From the NCBI GenBank assembly GCA_008694505.1, contig VZDJ01004378.1, forward strand, positions 10,725,472 to 10,789,471: a stretch of DNA of 64,000 nt. Direction: 5' to 3'. A model generated the notes under the pieces. It saw only the letters and a list, made by a program, of their open reading frames with translations. It did not search any database and was not told the origin of the DNA. The position numbers and the translations under genes are program-made. Below are positions 13,071 to 26,700 of this stretch, one piece after another (within the stretch, counting starts at the first letter, position 1; every line of letters starts with the position of its first letter). Origin of the DNA: Cyanoderma ruficeps. Its lineage: Eukaryota; Chordata; Aves; Passeriformes; Timaliidae.

Positions 13071-15601
13071 CTAAGAATTGGCTTCTGATAGGTCCCCATT
13101 TTTTCCAAGATAATTCCAAGGTCCTGACAGGGAACTGTTTCCACTTTAACTAAAAACCAAGCTGTGTTAACCCATGACTGAGGTTTATTGTTATTACTGT
13201 GCTGTATTTAGAAGGAGGATTTTATCAGTGTTCCTTGATTTTATCATTGTTTTTTAATTTGTTACAACATTCTGGTTGGACTTTAGCTAATCACATATGC
13301 CAAAAAACTTGTCTGGTGTCAAGAGCATGGTTCCATTTCCCAAATGCACATTAGCCTTCCAAAAAGATGGAGATACGTAGCTCACAGGTCTCCATAGCAA
13401 ACACGAAAATGTTTAAATGGATTAAAAACTGAACCTAGAGATTTCAGAAAGGAATTGAAAGGAGACAGTGAGCAGAAGAACTAGAACACCTCATTATTTC
13501 CTAGAAATTTTTTGTGAATGAAGAATGCATCAGTTCTGAGACACAAATGCAAAATATGCAGCCAAATTAGGAATAAGGAAACAATTAGGAAGTAAGGAAA
13601 TGGGGTGGTGAAAACAAAAAATGTTTTCCAAGAAAGGGAATGTCCTGAAAAACTCTGATCACTTTTGTTCTTGCTTACAAATATGTACTAGTGTTTAAGT
13701 ACCTGAGTTACCACCATAAGAGACCAAGAGGAGGATCGGATGTGATAGCCAGCACTGGGGATATGGATTTAAACTTGCAGTGGTAGGATTAGACACTTAC
13801 ATGACTCATCTACTCTAGTTGTGAGCTAGAAAAGCCCAGTGGGCTGTAATCAGATTGCCACAATGCAATGAACTCAAGTATAAGCCAATTGTCTTGGAAG
13901 GAGGAACTCCCAGGGAGGCTCATTGGGCTCCATACAGTACCATACTTTAAACAAATGGCTGGGAAGATGATGAAGCTGGTGGATTGTCATTTTCCAACTT
14001 GAGCATCTTTATGTTGCTGCTGCAAAAATTGTCCTAAAAGAAATCTGAATTGCTGGTAGGTACTAAGATGAGGGCAGAGCCAGCATCAGTCAGTGTTGGC
14101 AGAAATAGATCAAAAGATTTACAATTCTTGCATAGCCAGGTACTCATGAGGACTTCTAAGAAGCAGGAATGGACTATTTTGAAATACTCCATTGAACTTG
14201 CTGTCAATATCACTGAAAGAGAGCCAGAGATATTCAGGACAAACCCAACCAGCCCGACTATGAGTGGCTTTCTGCTGCTGGTATTGTATCAAGTGAGTTT
14301 ACATTATACATCACACTTGCATCATTATACATCACCAGTGAGGTGAAATGACTAAAAGCATCACAGTCCCTGGTAAATCTGTGTCAAACGTTGCTCTAAA
14401 ATTTGTCCTTGTAAGAACAGAGGATGCTGGTGCTAGGGAGGAATAAATAAACTAACTGATGCGCACTTACTAAATAACATTTCTGAACTTACTATCCAGG
14501 AGAGAGAAACTTGGTTTGGGACATTAATAGTAATACAGAAATTAAGGAGGCAGAGTCATTTAAAAGGTGGGACAGTTAAAAAATAGATAGAAAAAAGATA
14601 ATCAGCAGAGAATGTTGTAAAGACAGAGCTGGTCAAAAGAAAGTATCACTGATGTCTGGTCCTACACATTCAGTTTAATGAGACAAGAAAATACGATGTT
14701 GCAAGGAGGCACAAACTGTTCTTTAGTCAACAGATCCTTATCCGAGGGCAGAGAGCTTCATGCCATATATGTACTGAAGTAGCTTTTGAGCAAAAGCAGA
14801 ATGGGAGGTGATTGCTTTCTGCTCGAGGATTACAGCTTTTAAAATTTCATGTATCTCAGATGGGAAAAGATTCTCATTTCCAGCTGTATGCTTCTTCCAA
14901 ACAGCAAAATAAGTAAACAAATGTGTGTGTATGCATGTTGAATGTAAATGCTAATTTATGGTTATGCACAGCCATTTGTTTAAATGTTTTGTTAAGTATT
15001 TGCATTCATAAATCTGGTAACTGTAAATTTAGATTAGTTCTTCAGGTTTACTATTTGCCTGATCCAAATCTGCTGAAATTCCTAAGGTTTCCTATTGATC
15101 TTTGCATTTCTGGATCAGATGCTGTCAGCTGTTTTCACAAACAACTAAAATTGGGCCTTGAAGAGAGATAAGCTAGAAACCTTTCAGAATTGCCCATGAG
15201 TAAGTTTTTGTGTAGACATCTCTTCACTAAACACTTAAAAATTACATGGGCGAAAACTTTACCCTGCTCTCCTTGTTTCTTCTACTGTAGCTGAGCATTG
15301 CAGTAACACACTGGTTCCCTCTTCCAATAATACTCATCCCATTGTGATGAGGGAAAGTATTTCAGGAGCAAATTCAAATTTACCAGTTCTGTGACATTAC
15401 ACTTTTGAAGTGATTGACTTTTATTGGCATTTTTTTCCTTAGAAATAAAGGAGTAAATTCAGATTAGCAGTCTGAGTGAGGCTGTTTACCTGAATAAAGT
15501 TACTTGGACACTGTAAGTATTTATGGGTTGAGGCTCTCATGGGCCACTGAAGAGTGGTCTCAGTGACATTCTGAACAGCCCACCATTGCTGTAATAGTCC
15601 A

Positions 15602-15745
15602 CAAGAACCTGCCTGCCTGGTGGATTCCTATTTAAGATCTTTTCAACACATGGATTACTTAACCGATAAAACAAACAGGTCTGTCTATCTCGTAAATACA
15701 TATTTAGGGCCTTTTTAACATAAGGATTACTGAGCTGGTAGCCTG
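15602..15745. repeat. Imperfect tandem duplication, 72-bp unit, two copies
   Basis: Anchors tatttaag at 15629 and tatttagg at 15701 begin matching segments (tttttcaaca/tttttaaca, ggattact) offset by 72 bases. The unit is a multiple of three, and the minus strand stays open across both copies (15537-15818), giving two related peptides (YQLSNPYVKKALN and YRLSNPCVEKILN). No family recognised. Confidence 0.6.
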
Positions 15746-16395
15746 TAACAGCTCCCTCCAGAGCTCTGATAGTCTGCAAACACCCCTGTGTGAGCATTAC
15801 AGGAGCTTGCAGCAGCACAACTGGAACTCCTCCTCAATTGCTAGCACCTGAACAAACAGTTTTTATGGAAACAGCTTCTGTGCACACACTGCCAACACTG
15901 CTGATTGCTGCTGTCAGGCTCTTTCATTTTGTTACTTGGTAAGTGTTTCTGCACAATGAAGCTAGATATCAGGTTGTGCTTGTTTTTTAACTGTGTTTCC
16001 TACTGTGATTGGAGTCTTTATATTTTACCCTGAAATTCTTAAAATTGGAGATAAATCACAAAATGCATCTCTAGGAAATAAGAGGCAGATTTTGAATTCA
16101 GCAACCACCAGGCATAATTTAAAAGAGAAAGCTTCAAGAAATATTGATCCTTATAGAGATATGGGTATTGTAGTTTAGAAGAGCTGGAATGGTGGACAAG
16201 GTTGTGTCTTTCCATTGTCATTAGACGTAACTGGTATGGTAAGAAAAATAGGAACAAACTTGCTGTGTTGTAGATTTTCAATGGAAAAAGCAAATGCTTC
16301 TCACAACGTGCCTTACACTATGCCTTACACATGCTGTTGTGGTGAAGGGACTGAACTGACAGCTCAAAGTGGGCTTATATAATTTCTGATTTCAT

Positions 16396-16795
16396 TGTAG
16401 AATCGTGAAAGATTTGGATTGGAAGGGACCTTAAAGATAATCTAGTTCCAACCCTTGCCATTGGCAGGGACACCTCCTGCTTGACTGGGTTGTTCAAAGC
16501 CTCATCCAGCATGTCTTTGAATGCTGCCAGGGATGGAGCATCCTCAGCTTCTCTGGGTGTCTCACCACCCTCATAGTGAAGAACTTCTTCCTAATATTTT
16601 ATCTAAATGTGCCCTCTTCCATTTGAGAGCCCTTACCCCTCGACCTGTCATGATATGCCCATGTATAAAGTCCCTCTCCACCTCTCTTGTAGCCCCATCT
16701 AGCTGCTGGAACAGTGCTCTAAATTCTTCCTGAAGTTTTCTCTTTTCCAGGCTGAACAACCCCAACTCTCTCAGTCTGTTATCACAGGAGAGAGA
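16396..16795 (-). mobile_element. CR1 LINE, 3' end, minus strand
   Basis: A well-preserved avian CR1 3' region in reverse complement. Recognisable blocks include ttggaagggaccttaaagat, gggatggagcatcctcagc, tcaccaccctcatagtgaag and ttccaggctgaacaacccca. The 3' terminus lies at the left near 16396 (agaatcgtgaaagattt, a diverged form of the ATTCTATG tail). It is 5'-truncated as most CR1 copies are. No RT coding capacity remains. Confidence 0.93.
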
Positions 16796-19700
16796 CTTGG
16801 TACACTAAACTAGCAGTTATGACTGAATCATGGTTGCCCCATGGTATAGAGACATTTACTGACACCATTATTCTAATTTTTTGGTGGCAATTCTTAGTAT
16901 TCATGATAAGAAGTATCACAAAGGAAGTGAACAGGTATGTGTGTGTCTGTAGTCTGTGGTCTTGGTTGCTTAGGAGAGTCTGGTTTGTGGGGACTTGGAG
17001 TGATTGGCCTCCCTCCCCCCCCCTTCCACCTCTTCTATCATAGAAATATAAAGAGGAAAAAATGGACTGTTTTAAAGCTCTCTTGTGAGGAATTCTCCAG
17101 GATTAGTAAGTAGATTATTATAGTTTTTTCAGTTGGGCCTGAGGAAGCACTACAATGATCAGGGCTTCTAAAACTTTTCCTTGTGATTTCTTGCTTTTAA
17201 CTCAAAAGAGTTCTGAGTGGCAAACGCTCAGCCTGACTGCAACTATTGACTAAAAATGGAAAAGGTCACAGTTGAACGGAGAAAGTGGCACTGGAATATT
17301 TTTTGCTGTATTTCTTTAAATAACACTGGTTAATAATTAAAAGAAGACCGTTCGAGCATGCATTTGGCATAAAACAGCATAAGATTATGTATTTTCACTG
17401 GAATTTTTATTTTTAAAATACCTGTGAATTTACATCAGTATAATTTACCCATAGACAATAATAAACTTGGAATTTCTCCCTAACTGTGCCCATTTGTACA
17501 CTGTAAATGAGCGAAGGATTGATAAAAGGAGCAGTCCTTTCACTTCTTTATTTAAGTATTGAAGTCACTTTTCAAATATAAATAAATTAAACAAGACTTT
17601 TTTATTGATTTTCTTCAGTGTTATGATGTCCTGTATTGCAACCAGAATTCACAAGCAGGTGAACTAAGGACAGTTGTATTGAGATACTTGCCAAGTCAAT
17701 CAGTGGCAGAACTGGCAGTAAAAGCCAGAAGCCTTTAATTGTAATGCATCTCTTTTTTGGCCACTAAATCCCTCTTCTTCCTTACTAGTCATTGGGCCAT
17801 TTAGATGGAAGGCAATGTCAGGGTAATTTCTGCCACAGTTGTTTGTTGATTTTGAGTGTATTGCTGTATATCATCACAAAATTCTGACATTCAAAGTGAA
17901 TGAAGTTGCTGTCATCTCACCTCCCCTAAGTAATGAATATCCCAATTTAGGGATTTGAATTGTGTCCACAATTGTAGAGGATCATGAGAGAATGGAGAGA
18001 AAAAGTCACAAAACTGGCATGAACAAATTTATCAAGGTTATTACCATTTATTGTGTTTTAAAACAGGAGAAAAATATATCAAGTCAGTGATACTGATTCT
18101 GTTTCATGATTTCATAAAACAAGCACAGGGTTGTTCCTTACTTCAGCTGGAAGCTAATAAAAATTCTTACTTGTTGTCAGAGCTTATGTTTTTCCAGGAA
18201 AATGAAGAAAAGTGACTTTAGTTCAGCAACACTTTATTGCTGGGCAATATTACAATGTATGAAATGTGCTTTCCAGTCAGCGAAGGAAGAGAAAGATGCT
18301 GGAAATATTTTCATATTTATGTAAATCTGTGGAATATAAATCATCACTTTTGGAGAAATTCTTTGTTTAGACAGTTCTTACATTATTATCCCACATACTT
18401 CCATATATGCTTTACAGTAAAAATGTTTCTAAGGGTTTTATTAATGCTATTTTTCATATGCCTGCTACTTGAATGTTCATGTAGTCTGTCTTGGAAACGT
18501 GAAATCTAGCTGTACAGACAAAAGATGGGAGGGAATAATTTATTTTACATATTCTTTTAAAAGCAGCCTAAGTCATGTTAACCATTTATTATAATGTTGC
18601 TATTTTAGACATTTGTATCCTAGGAAATCCTAGAGCACAAAAAGCATGGGCTGAATCCCCCTAGCAAGAGGGAACCTTTTACAATAAACTGGACTTAAAA
18701 GAAGGTTTCAGTATTATGCATGCTGGGCCTTCAGAGGAGAAATCAAAAAAAAAGCAGGAGAAGCCTTTTCTCTGGGAGTTTGCTTTTTTATTTAATGAGG
18801 GATCTCTTCAAAGAGAATGTGATAGTCATTCCTAGAGGGCATGGTTTGGTGAGCAGGAATACAGGTGAAACTGTATTGTGCATCAAAAAGCAAAAGATGA
18901 GTTTGCTTTGTATTTCATCTCATGATTTTATCAATCTGCACAAGTATGTGTTTGGGGGTAGAGGGCATTCCGTGTGCAACAGAAGTTTGAACAGCTGAAA
19001 CTCAGCATGGATATGGTGTCCACAGACCTCATTTTGGTGCCAGGAAAATCAAAATGTGTTTTGAAAGTAATTTCATATTGCTTCATGTGCTTGATTTATA
19101 GGCACATGTATGTGATTAAAATTTGCATATTTTAACTATACGTATTTTAGTATACGTGTACCTCAAGGTAAACAAGAGCATGGATGGGGTGGAATTTTAA
19201 TAGTGCTTTCTAAGAATTTCTAAGTTCAACTTTAAAATTACCTTTTTCATAGTATTTTGCCTTTACTGTGTCTGAAAGGCATAAACTGAATTACAGGAAG
19301 GAATATTTCTCACAAATATAAATGGAGAACTACATTTTCAACTTGATTTCAATTAATATCCCAAAATAACCTTCACACAGTTGTAGATCGAGGCTGTCCA
19401 AACACATGGAATTGTAACTGGCTAAGAGTTTGAATCTACAGCTATATATTCCACTGTCCAGATAAATGCTTGCTGCAGCAGATGTTGGCACATCTGTTAC
19501 GCCTCCCTATTTCAATTGGCTGCCTGGGTGTTTAGAAAGTGCTGATGAGGCAGATAAATCTTCTGACACATTTCAGGCCCAAAGCAGGCAGGCAGCAGTA
19601 ACAATGATGTTTATAGAGCCAAGTACTCAGCAGTAACATTTTGAAATATAGCAAATATAAAGTATGATTTTACCGGCAGTAGGTGAAATTTATTGTATTG

Positions 19701-20579
19701 TATTGTTTTAATTTATTATTTTATTTATTTTATTGTGAAAGCTAGTTATTCTAAGTGATTTTCAGCTAATCTGAACTGCAGCTATAACGCTCCTTAAATC
19801 TCTGGGCTTTGTGTATCTAAGGTATGCTGTCTAGAAGAAGGTGCTTGCTACAGTTTAGAAAGAACTGTAAGCTATGAAGAGGTTCTTTATTAAACTTAAG
19901 GAAATGGGGAACCAGAAACAGCTGAGGTATATGTGGTTTTTTTGAAGGGGAATAGCTATCATCTGGGGAACTGGCCCCAGAAGTTCCTGGCCTTAGAATT
20001 CTTACTTTCAACAGGTTTTCTTCTACTCAGTGAAGCATGTCAGATTTGAATGTTTTTATACCAATAGGCTTTGGAAAACCCCAGAGTATCAAAGAGGACA
20101 TTCATGGACAGAGAAGTATATATCTGACAGTGTCAAGTATGGAGACTGGTTTCCAAGTACATAGAGCTTTTGCAGGTCCTGGATCCCTTCCAGACCTTAA
20201 TCTCCAACACAACAAATGATAAACAGAGATGTAGAAGTCACTGTAAAGATTTTAGCACTGATGTCATGTGCTAATATTGTCTCATTCCCTTCAGTAGATG
20301 TTACTACTAAATTTTCCAAGTGGCTTTCAGCTACCCCTACTTGAGGCAAGTCCAGAAATTGCAGTGAGCCTGTTGTAGAGGAGCAAAGAAATGGATGCTG
20401 ATTATAAGCTGTTCTTAGTTATAGTTGGTTATGTTTTGCAGTATATGGTCTACAACTTCTCAGGACAACTCTTGCAGTCTTTGACTAGTAAAGACTCATA
20501 GTAAGAATCACTTCCCTAAATATCTAATTGGAATTTTATGAGTAGCAACTGATGTCTGTTGTCTTGTGTGGCTGTCACA

Positions 20580-20790
20580 ATGCACCTCAAAGAGTCTGGT
20601 TCTAACTTCTCTGGGCTCTTGCATTTGATACCTGAAGGAAGCAATAATATCTCCTTATTGAGAAGGTGAATTCTCTTCAAAAGGCTAACCAAATGCAGTT
20701 CTCCCAGCTTTCCCTTTTTGGAGATGTACTCCAGCCCTCTAATTAGTTAATGGACTTCTAGCCAGACATGGAGTACTGTATTCCTACCTG
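20580..20790 (-). mobile_element. Old CR1 LINE fragment, minus strand
   Basis: Diverged match to the CR1 3' region in reverse complement: aagagtctggttctaacttc, acctgaagg, ctccagccctctaattag. Order and spacing fit CR1, but divergence is clearly higher than in the copy at 16.4 kb, suggesting an older insertion. Boundaries are approximate. Confidence 0.6.
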
Positions 20791-23700
20791 ATAACCAAGA
20801 GAAGATCCATTATGACATTTTATGTCAGAGCCATTTCCATTGGAAAACAGATGGGGGAGCAAATTCTGGAAAGCCACAAAAGGAAAAAAATACTGGACTG
20901 GTTAAGTTTAATGGATTTGTTCTCCCCACCCTCAGGGAGCTCAAACCAATGTGACAGTTTAGTGTGTTCACACACACTGCACAATAGAATGGTTGCTACT
21001 CCAGTCTGCTTATCTTATTTTAACATAAGGTTTAGTTTCTGCCTTGTCTGTGCTATTCCCACCTACTTTGTTTAATGAGAAGAAAGTAACAATGTAGGCT
21101 CCAAGATTAATGAAAAAGAAACACTTCTCTGCATATTATCAGTTAGCTAATTATTATTTAGGCTCCTCTTGTATACTTGCAAATTCACATTTCTATTGAG
21201 GGAAAGACCGATAGTAAGGACCAAAGTTGACTGCTAAAAATACTACATGTAAGCATTTTATCATGGATCTCTCTGCTCAGACAGCAAGACTTCATGGTTT
21301 TCCCAAATACACAATATACCAGAAGGGGTGTTGGGTCTCAAGCAGGACAAAATGTATATGCATGCATATCATTGGAAAATATAGGTATGTAGTTAAATAT
21401 CTTTAATAAGTTAGCATTCATACTGCACCATGGAAAAAGAACAGAAATAAAGAGGACAAATAGGAAGATGGAAGAATCAGAGAGAAAAGTAAGACCATGG
21501 CTTGTTTGAAAGAAGACAATGGATACTTTCCTTTCCAGTAAGTGTGGTCATCCAGACAGTAGGGAAAATTTGTTTTTTAATAGCATTTAAAGTATTTTAG
21601 GTTTAATATTTCTTATAATTGATTTTTTTGGATTTAGCATTTTGACAGGAATATGAAGATTTAGTATCATGCACACTGGCTAAACTTCAAGAGAGGGTGA
21701 CTTCCTGGAGGACACTGTCAGCTACTGAGCCTTTAGCAGCTGGGAACCCTGTAATTTGTAAAGCTTTTTTTTCCCCTTCTTTGACTTCCATATGACATGC
21801 ACTCACTCTAAATTCCACCATGTGTCTTTAAGCTGAAATATTCTTTAAATGCAAGTCAGACAGGCCATACAAGGTCTGCCAGGTCCACAGAATTACGTGT
21901 TTATCTCACCCTCATATGCTTTAGACCCTTCCTCCCCTGCAAAACTGAATTTGTTCACAGCACAGTGATCACAGGCTTCTCATATTTGTAGTCCAGCTCC
22001 ATCATTTGCCCAGCCCAGCCAGTTGCCCCATCTGCTCCATGACTGCTATCCACCCCCTGTCCTCACCCAAAGGGAGTCTCAGCTGATGCCAGGGTGTCTT
22101 CCTCCTCCCACTCATGGCCAGCAGGCTCTTACTGATCATCACGCATCAGACTGCTGAATATCCACTGGCAGGCCTACCATGTCTTAAGTTTCTCCATTGT
22201 TTGATTTTTCACATAGAAGTGTAATGCACACCAAAAATTTTCACTCCAGAGCTGCAGGATGAGAGTGAATTCCCACATTCATTGGAGCTTCTTTTATTAT
22301 CAAAGGATACAGCAGCTACAGGGCCAAATTCTGCTCCCCCAGTTGCACAATGATATTAAATTAATAGGAGCCTATATGTCAGCATATTTATTCTGGGGTT
22401 TTCTGCTAGTTTTTTCTTTTTTTCCTTTTGTTTTGTTCTGTTTTCTAACACTGGTATCATTGTCTACAGCATCCTGCCATCCCAGAGCATTCTTTGTCTG
22501 GACAAAAAACAGCATGTGGCTCTAAGGGTAGCTATAAAGCAGGGATCAGTAGGAAAGTGATTTGAAGTATTGTTCATCCTACTTTGTGTTTGGGTTTGGA
22601 TTACGCATTTGAAAAATGCTTGCTGATATTACTTTCTGCTTTGATGTAAACAAATCTTGTGTCAGAGATTTTTAAATCTAAACCAGACTTTAAAAAATGA
22701 GGATTATATGAGACTTCAGCCTATAAGGTAAAGCCCCTACCCGTTGGACTGAGCATTGTTTTTCCCCACCATATGGAATGGAGATAACCCTCTGTTTCTT
22801 TGTGGTAAGCTACCAACCAAATCCATTCTGACAAATCTGACACCCAATGTGATTTGTCCTTTCCGATGCTGTTTATGAGAAGTCAGGACAGTCTTCTGTC
22901 AAAATTGATAAGTGAGAAGACACTGGGGAATACAATTTTATTTTTAACAGCACAGCTGCCAGCAGTTCCAACTTGTTTACGTCTAGGCTGGCTCTGTCTT
23001 GCTCCATAGCTTTTCTATTTCCATCCAAATAGCCCTCAAGTACATTGTGGATGTGCCAGTCGGTGTGAAATCTGAACAGCAGAACATACTGGGACTGTTA
23101 GAGAGAGGAAAAAAATAATTCGTTTCCTTAGGTTATTTTCACAACTTGAGAATCTCTACCAAATCTCTATAGACATTTACAGAATGGGTTCTAAAACTGA
23201 TCTATAATGTACTAAAATCCTGCAGTGCTTGTAACCTTCCATGGTGAAGATACCAGAGGACTTAAGAGCTTTGCTTCACTGATAAAAACATTGGGTTTTT
23301 TGGTGAAAGTGGTGAGTGTTTGTAAATTAAATCCCCTGCAAGCTTTTAAATACAAGTTTATTCATTGTGAAAAGAATGCAATAGGACTCTGCAGTGTGAA
23401 GGGGAGGGCTGTTACTTTGCACTCTGTTTCACACTGAATACTTCTGGAATATAGCCTGCAATTAGCCGGTGTTACAAAGGCATTAATGTATTTCCTGGAA
23501 AATCCCTTTGACGGGAGAGCATAACTCTTGATGGTGTTAGGATAGTTCTGAAGTCTAGGATGCCTTTGTTTGCCTGCAGTATTACTTGCCTTCTGTCTGG
23601 AAGCCCCAGAATCCCAGGTGGTTTTGATCTTTTTTTATTGGCACACTTAAGAAAGCTGCAGTGATAGGCACTTCCTCTATACGGGCTCTTCTGCAAGCTG

Positions 23701-26700
23701 TTTCTATACAGTGGCTCACCTTAAACACTCAGTTCTCATGGAGGTAAAGTGAGAGAAGGGGTTTATGTTGGACTGATCTATCAGTGAAAATTCTTGTTTC
23801 CTTTTACCATTTCTCTTTTGCAGTTAGGAATAAATAGGTAGTCTATATGGTTTGTCATTAAAAGTTACTGAAGCCCAGAGGTGGCTGTAAATGTCATTAC
23901 TCTGATTCTGTGAATTGTGGGATGATCTGACATTTTCCCTGTGTCATTATAAGCATATACCCTTTCAGTAATTGTAATCATGCTCTTAGATTAACTGTTA
24001 GATGATTGCCAGGAAAGATTGTCTGCAGTGTAACTGACCTGCCTGGCATGCACTTACACACAGATATAAGCTCTGCATGAGCCTATATAGTCATGTACAT
24101 AAGTTTGCACACATAGATGCATGCACATGCAAGTAAAGAATTAAATATTTAAGGCCCACCCCAACCCTGAAGGCAAAATACCTATCTTAGTATGAAATTA
24201 CTTTGTTAAATATACAGCAGAGGCATCACAGACTCTCTTCATCCAAACAGACAGAGCTAGTCCATAGAAAAAAATATCATAGTTGAAATAGATTGTTTTG
24301 ATGACTTCTACCAATGCTAGGATTTACATCTCTTTCTTCTGAGTTCCTTCAAATTAATTCTGTTCACCATTAAAGACATAACCTCCAGAAAAAGTGCTTG
24401 GTGTTGGAAACATGATTTAGGTAATGAGAAACATGATACCTGTTTGAAACATGAAGTGTCTGTTCAAAGTGTGTATCTTATCCTGATCATTCGTACATGA
24501 CACTCACAAATCGTCCTGCACAGTGCAAATTCGAGGTGAAATAAACTGTACTTTAAAATGAAGTCTAAAGAATAACATTTATTCTGCTGATGATGTTTGT
24601 TTTGTCACAAACTCCTCTGTTTTACACCCACCCTCATTTGCAATGTATGATTTTATTTAGAATGTAATACCATTATCATCTCTTCTGAATTTGAGATGAA
24701 TTTTTTATTTAGTAGCTCCACTTTTAGACCTCCTAGGGCTTCATTAAATTGAACTGTTCCTGTATGAAGAGTTAAGGTTCTGTTTGTACTATTTTCATTT
24801 CATGAGCAGAATTACTTGCCGGTGATGATGAGTGTGTGGCATTAGGAACATCAGCTATTATACAAAGTAGCAATGTAAATGACCTGTGATTTAGCTGCCT
24901 GGAAAAGGCAAACCCTTCAGGTCACATGGAGGAAAGGACCAAGAAAGTGAATGCTATTAGTGAGATGCTGCCAGGTGCTTGGCTGTTTGAAGCCCTCTCT
25001 GATAATGATACCGATGTTTGCATCGCTGAGATGTAAGATAAGTGATGAGACAAGAACTGCAGATTTGGAATCACTAAACACTTTTATGAGACTGAGACTG
25101 ATCTTTGCTTAGTTTCCATAGTTTACAAGAAGCTGAAAAAATGATCTTATTTACAGAACCTTCATATAGTAACCCTGAGAGAAAGTGTGAAAAGCAGCCA
25201 AAATTCTGCTATGCATACAAACTGGAGGATGACCATACCCATAAAGATGAGGAATCAAGATGATACTGAAGAATGAATCTTAATTTTAAGGTCTGTGTAG
25301 TCCATATCATCCCTTAGCACTTCTGTTTGATGCCTCAGAAGACTGACACTAGCTCAGATAGATGAGGATTTTTTTCAGTGTAACTAATTTATTAAAATGC
25401 ATCAGACTTTAATGTACTTTCTCAGTTAATTCCTCATTGAGCTATTCTGTAAGTACTCTGATCTCGGCCTTTTGTGCTTCATTCATTCAATTACTCATTC
25501 TGTCAATTATACCATTAGCAAGATGAACAGTAAAAGCAGCTTCTCAGCAATTATTACAGGTAAAAAAGGAAAAACAAACACAAAATTAACTATTCTTTTC
25601 TTATTTTGCTTTATTATTTTGGTATTGTTTTTTCTTAAAATGTATGCTAAATACTACCCTTCTCCACTTTGGGTCATCAGATATTGGCTCCCTTGTTCCA
25701 TTCAATAAACCTTGATTTCTTCTGAAAGGGCTATGGCACAGAATAACTTGCCTGACACAAGACACTGCTTTACAGGTAAACAAGGACATAATCAAAAAAC
25801 CTGTCAGCTAAACCTTTGTGTATTTTAGCATCTCCAGACTCTTGGAACATCTCGCTATGAGGTAAATTGTGTAAAGAGTTTGGACTTCTGCCTGGTAGTG
25901 GACTGTAAAGGGGTAAAACATAAAGGTGTTTCATCTCATACCCGGGTTTTTCTCAGAATCTGCACATGACCACTTACTTAGCCGTGGGCAGTAACTCATT
26001 TGTTGGTGGTAAGTGCATTGTTCTGGGTGTCTACAAAGACATCATTTTATTTTCTCGTTGGTTTTTTTTTTTTCCCTCGATACTGCAATAATATCAACTA
26101 GTAAGAATTACAATCTGGGTTTCGTCCAAAAGGTACTAGTAATCCTTCACTGGTACAGAAAAATTGCTGAACCCACAGACGTGTCCATAGAGTGCATCTC
26201 TTGGAATTCTTTGCCTTAAAACACCATTATGTTACTATAGGTTTTGTAGATGGAACTTGTCAGCCATATTTCAAACATCTTAGGATTAAGATAAAGCATC
26301 TCTGAACTGCATTGTTTGTTTCACACAAGACTGGCAGCATTTTTTCTTTCTGGCGATGGAGAGGAATCCTTCTCCAGTATGCTCTGGTGATTTGCTTTTC
26401 TAAAACCTGTGTGTGTCCTTTTGTGTTGGCTCTTAATTTAAAACCTGTTGTTTGTAAAGAGCAAAACTTCCCTTCTCATTTCTGTCTTTTTTTCTTCCTC
26501 CCTATTTAGGAGTGTTGTTTGAACTGGAGAGAGAAGAAAGCGCAGTGTTTTGGTTTTACAGGCTAGACTATACTGATCTTTTCCTCTAAAGATAATGGAA
26601 CTAAATGGGATGAGTAGATTCTAGTTGATGCTTAGAAATTAAATAGTCAACTGTATCACAAACTGAAAATGTTAAGGATCTTCTGCCTTACCATGTCACA

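Noticed and set aside
12770..13074. Overlapping open frames on both strands
   Set aside because: All lie in the GC-rich block, where stops are rare; no domain recognised.
16571..16765. Minus-strand frame of 64 codons with a charged helix-like sequence
   Set aside because: It lies wholly in a CR1 3' region.
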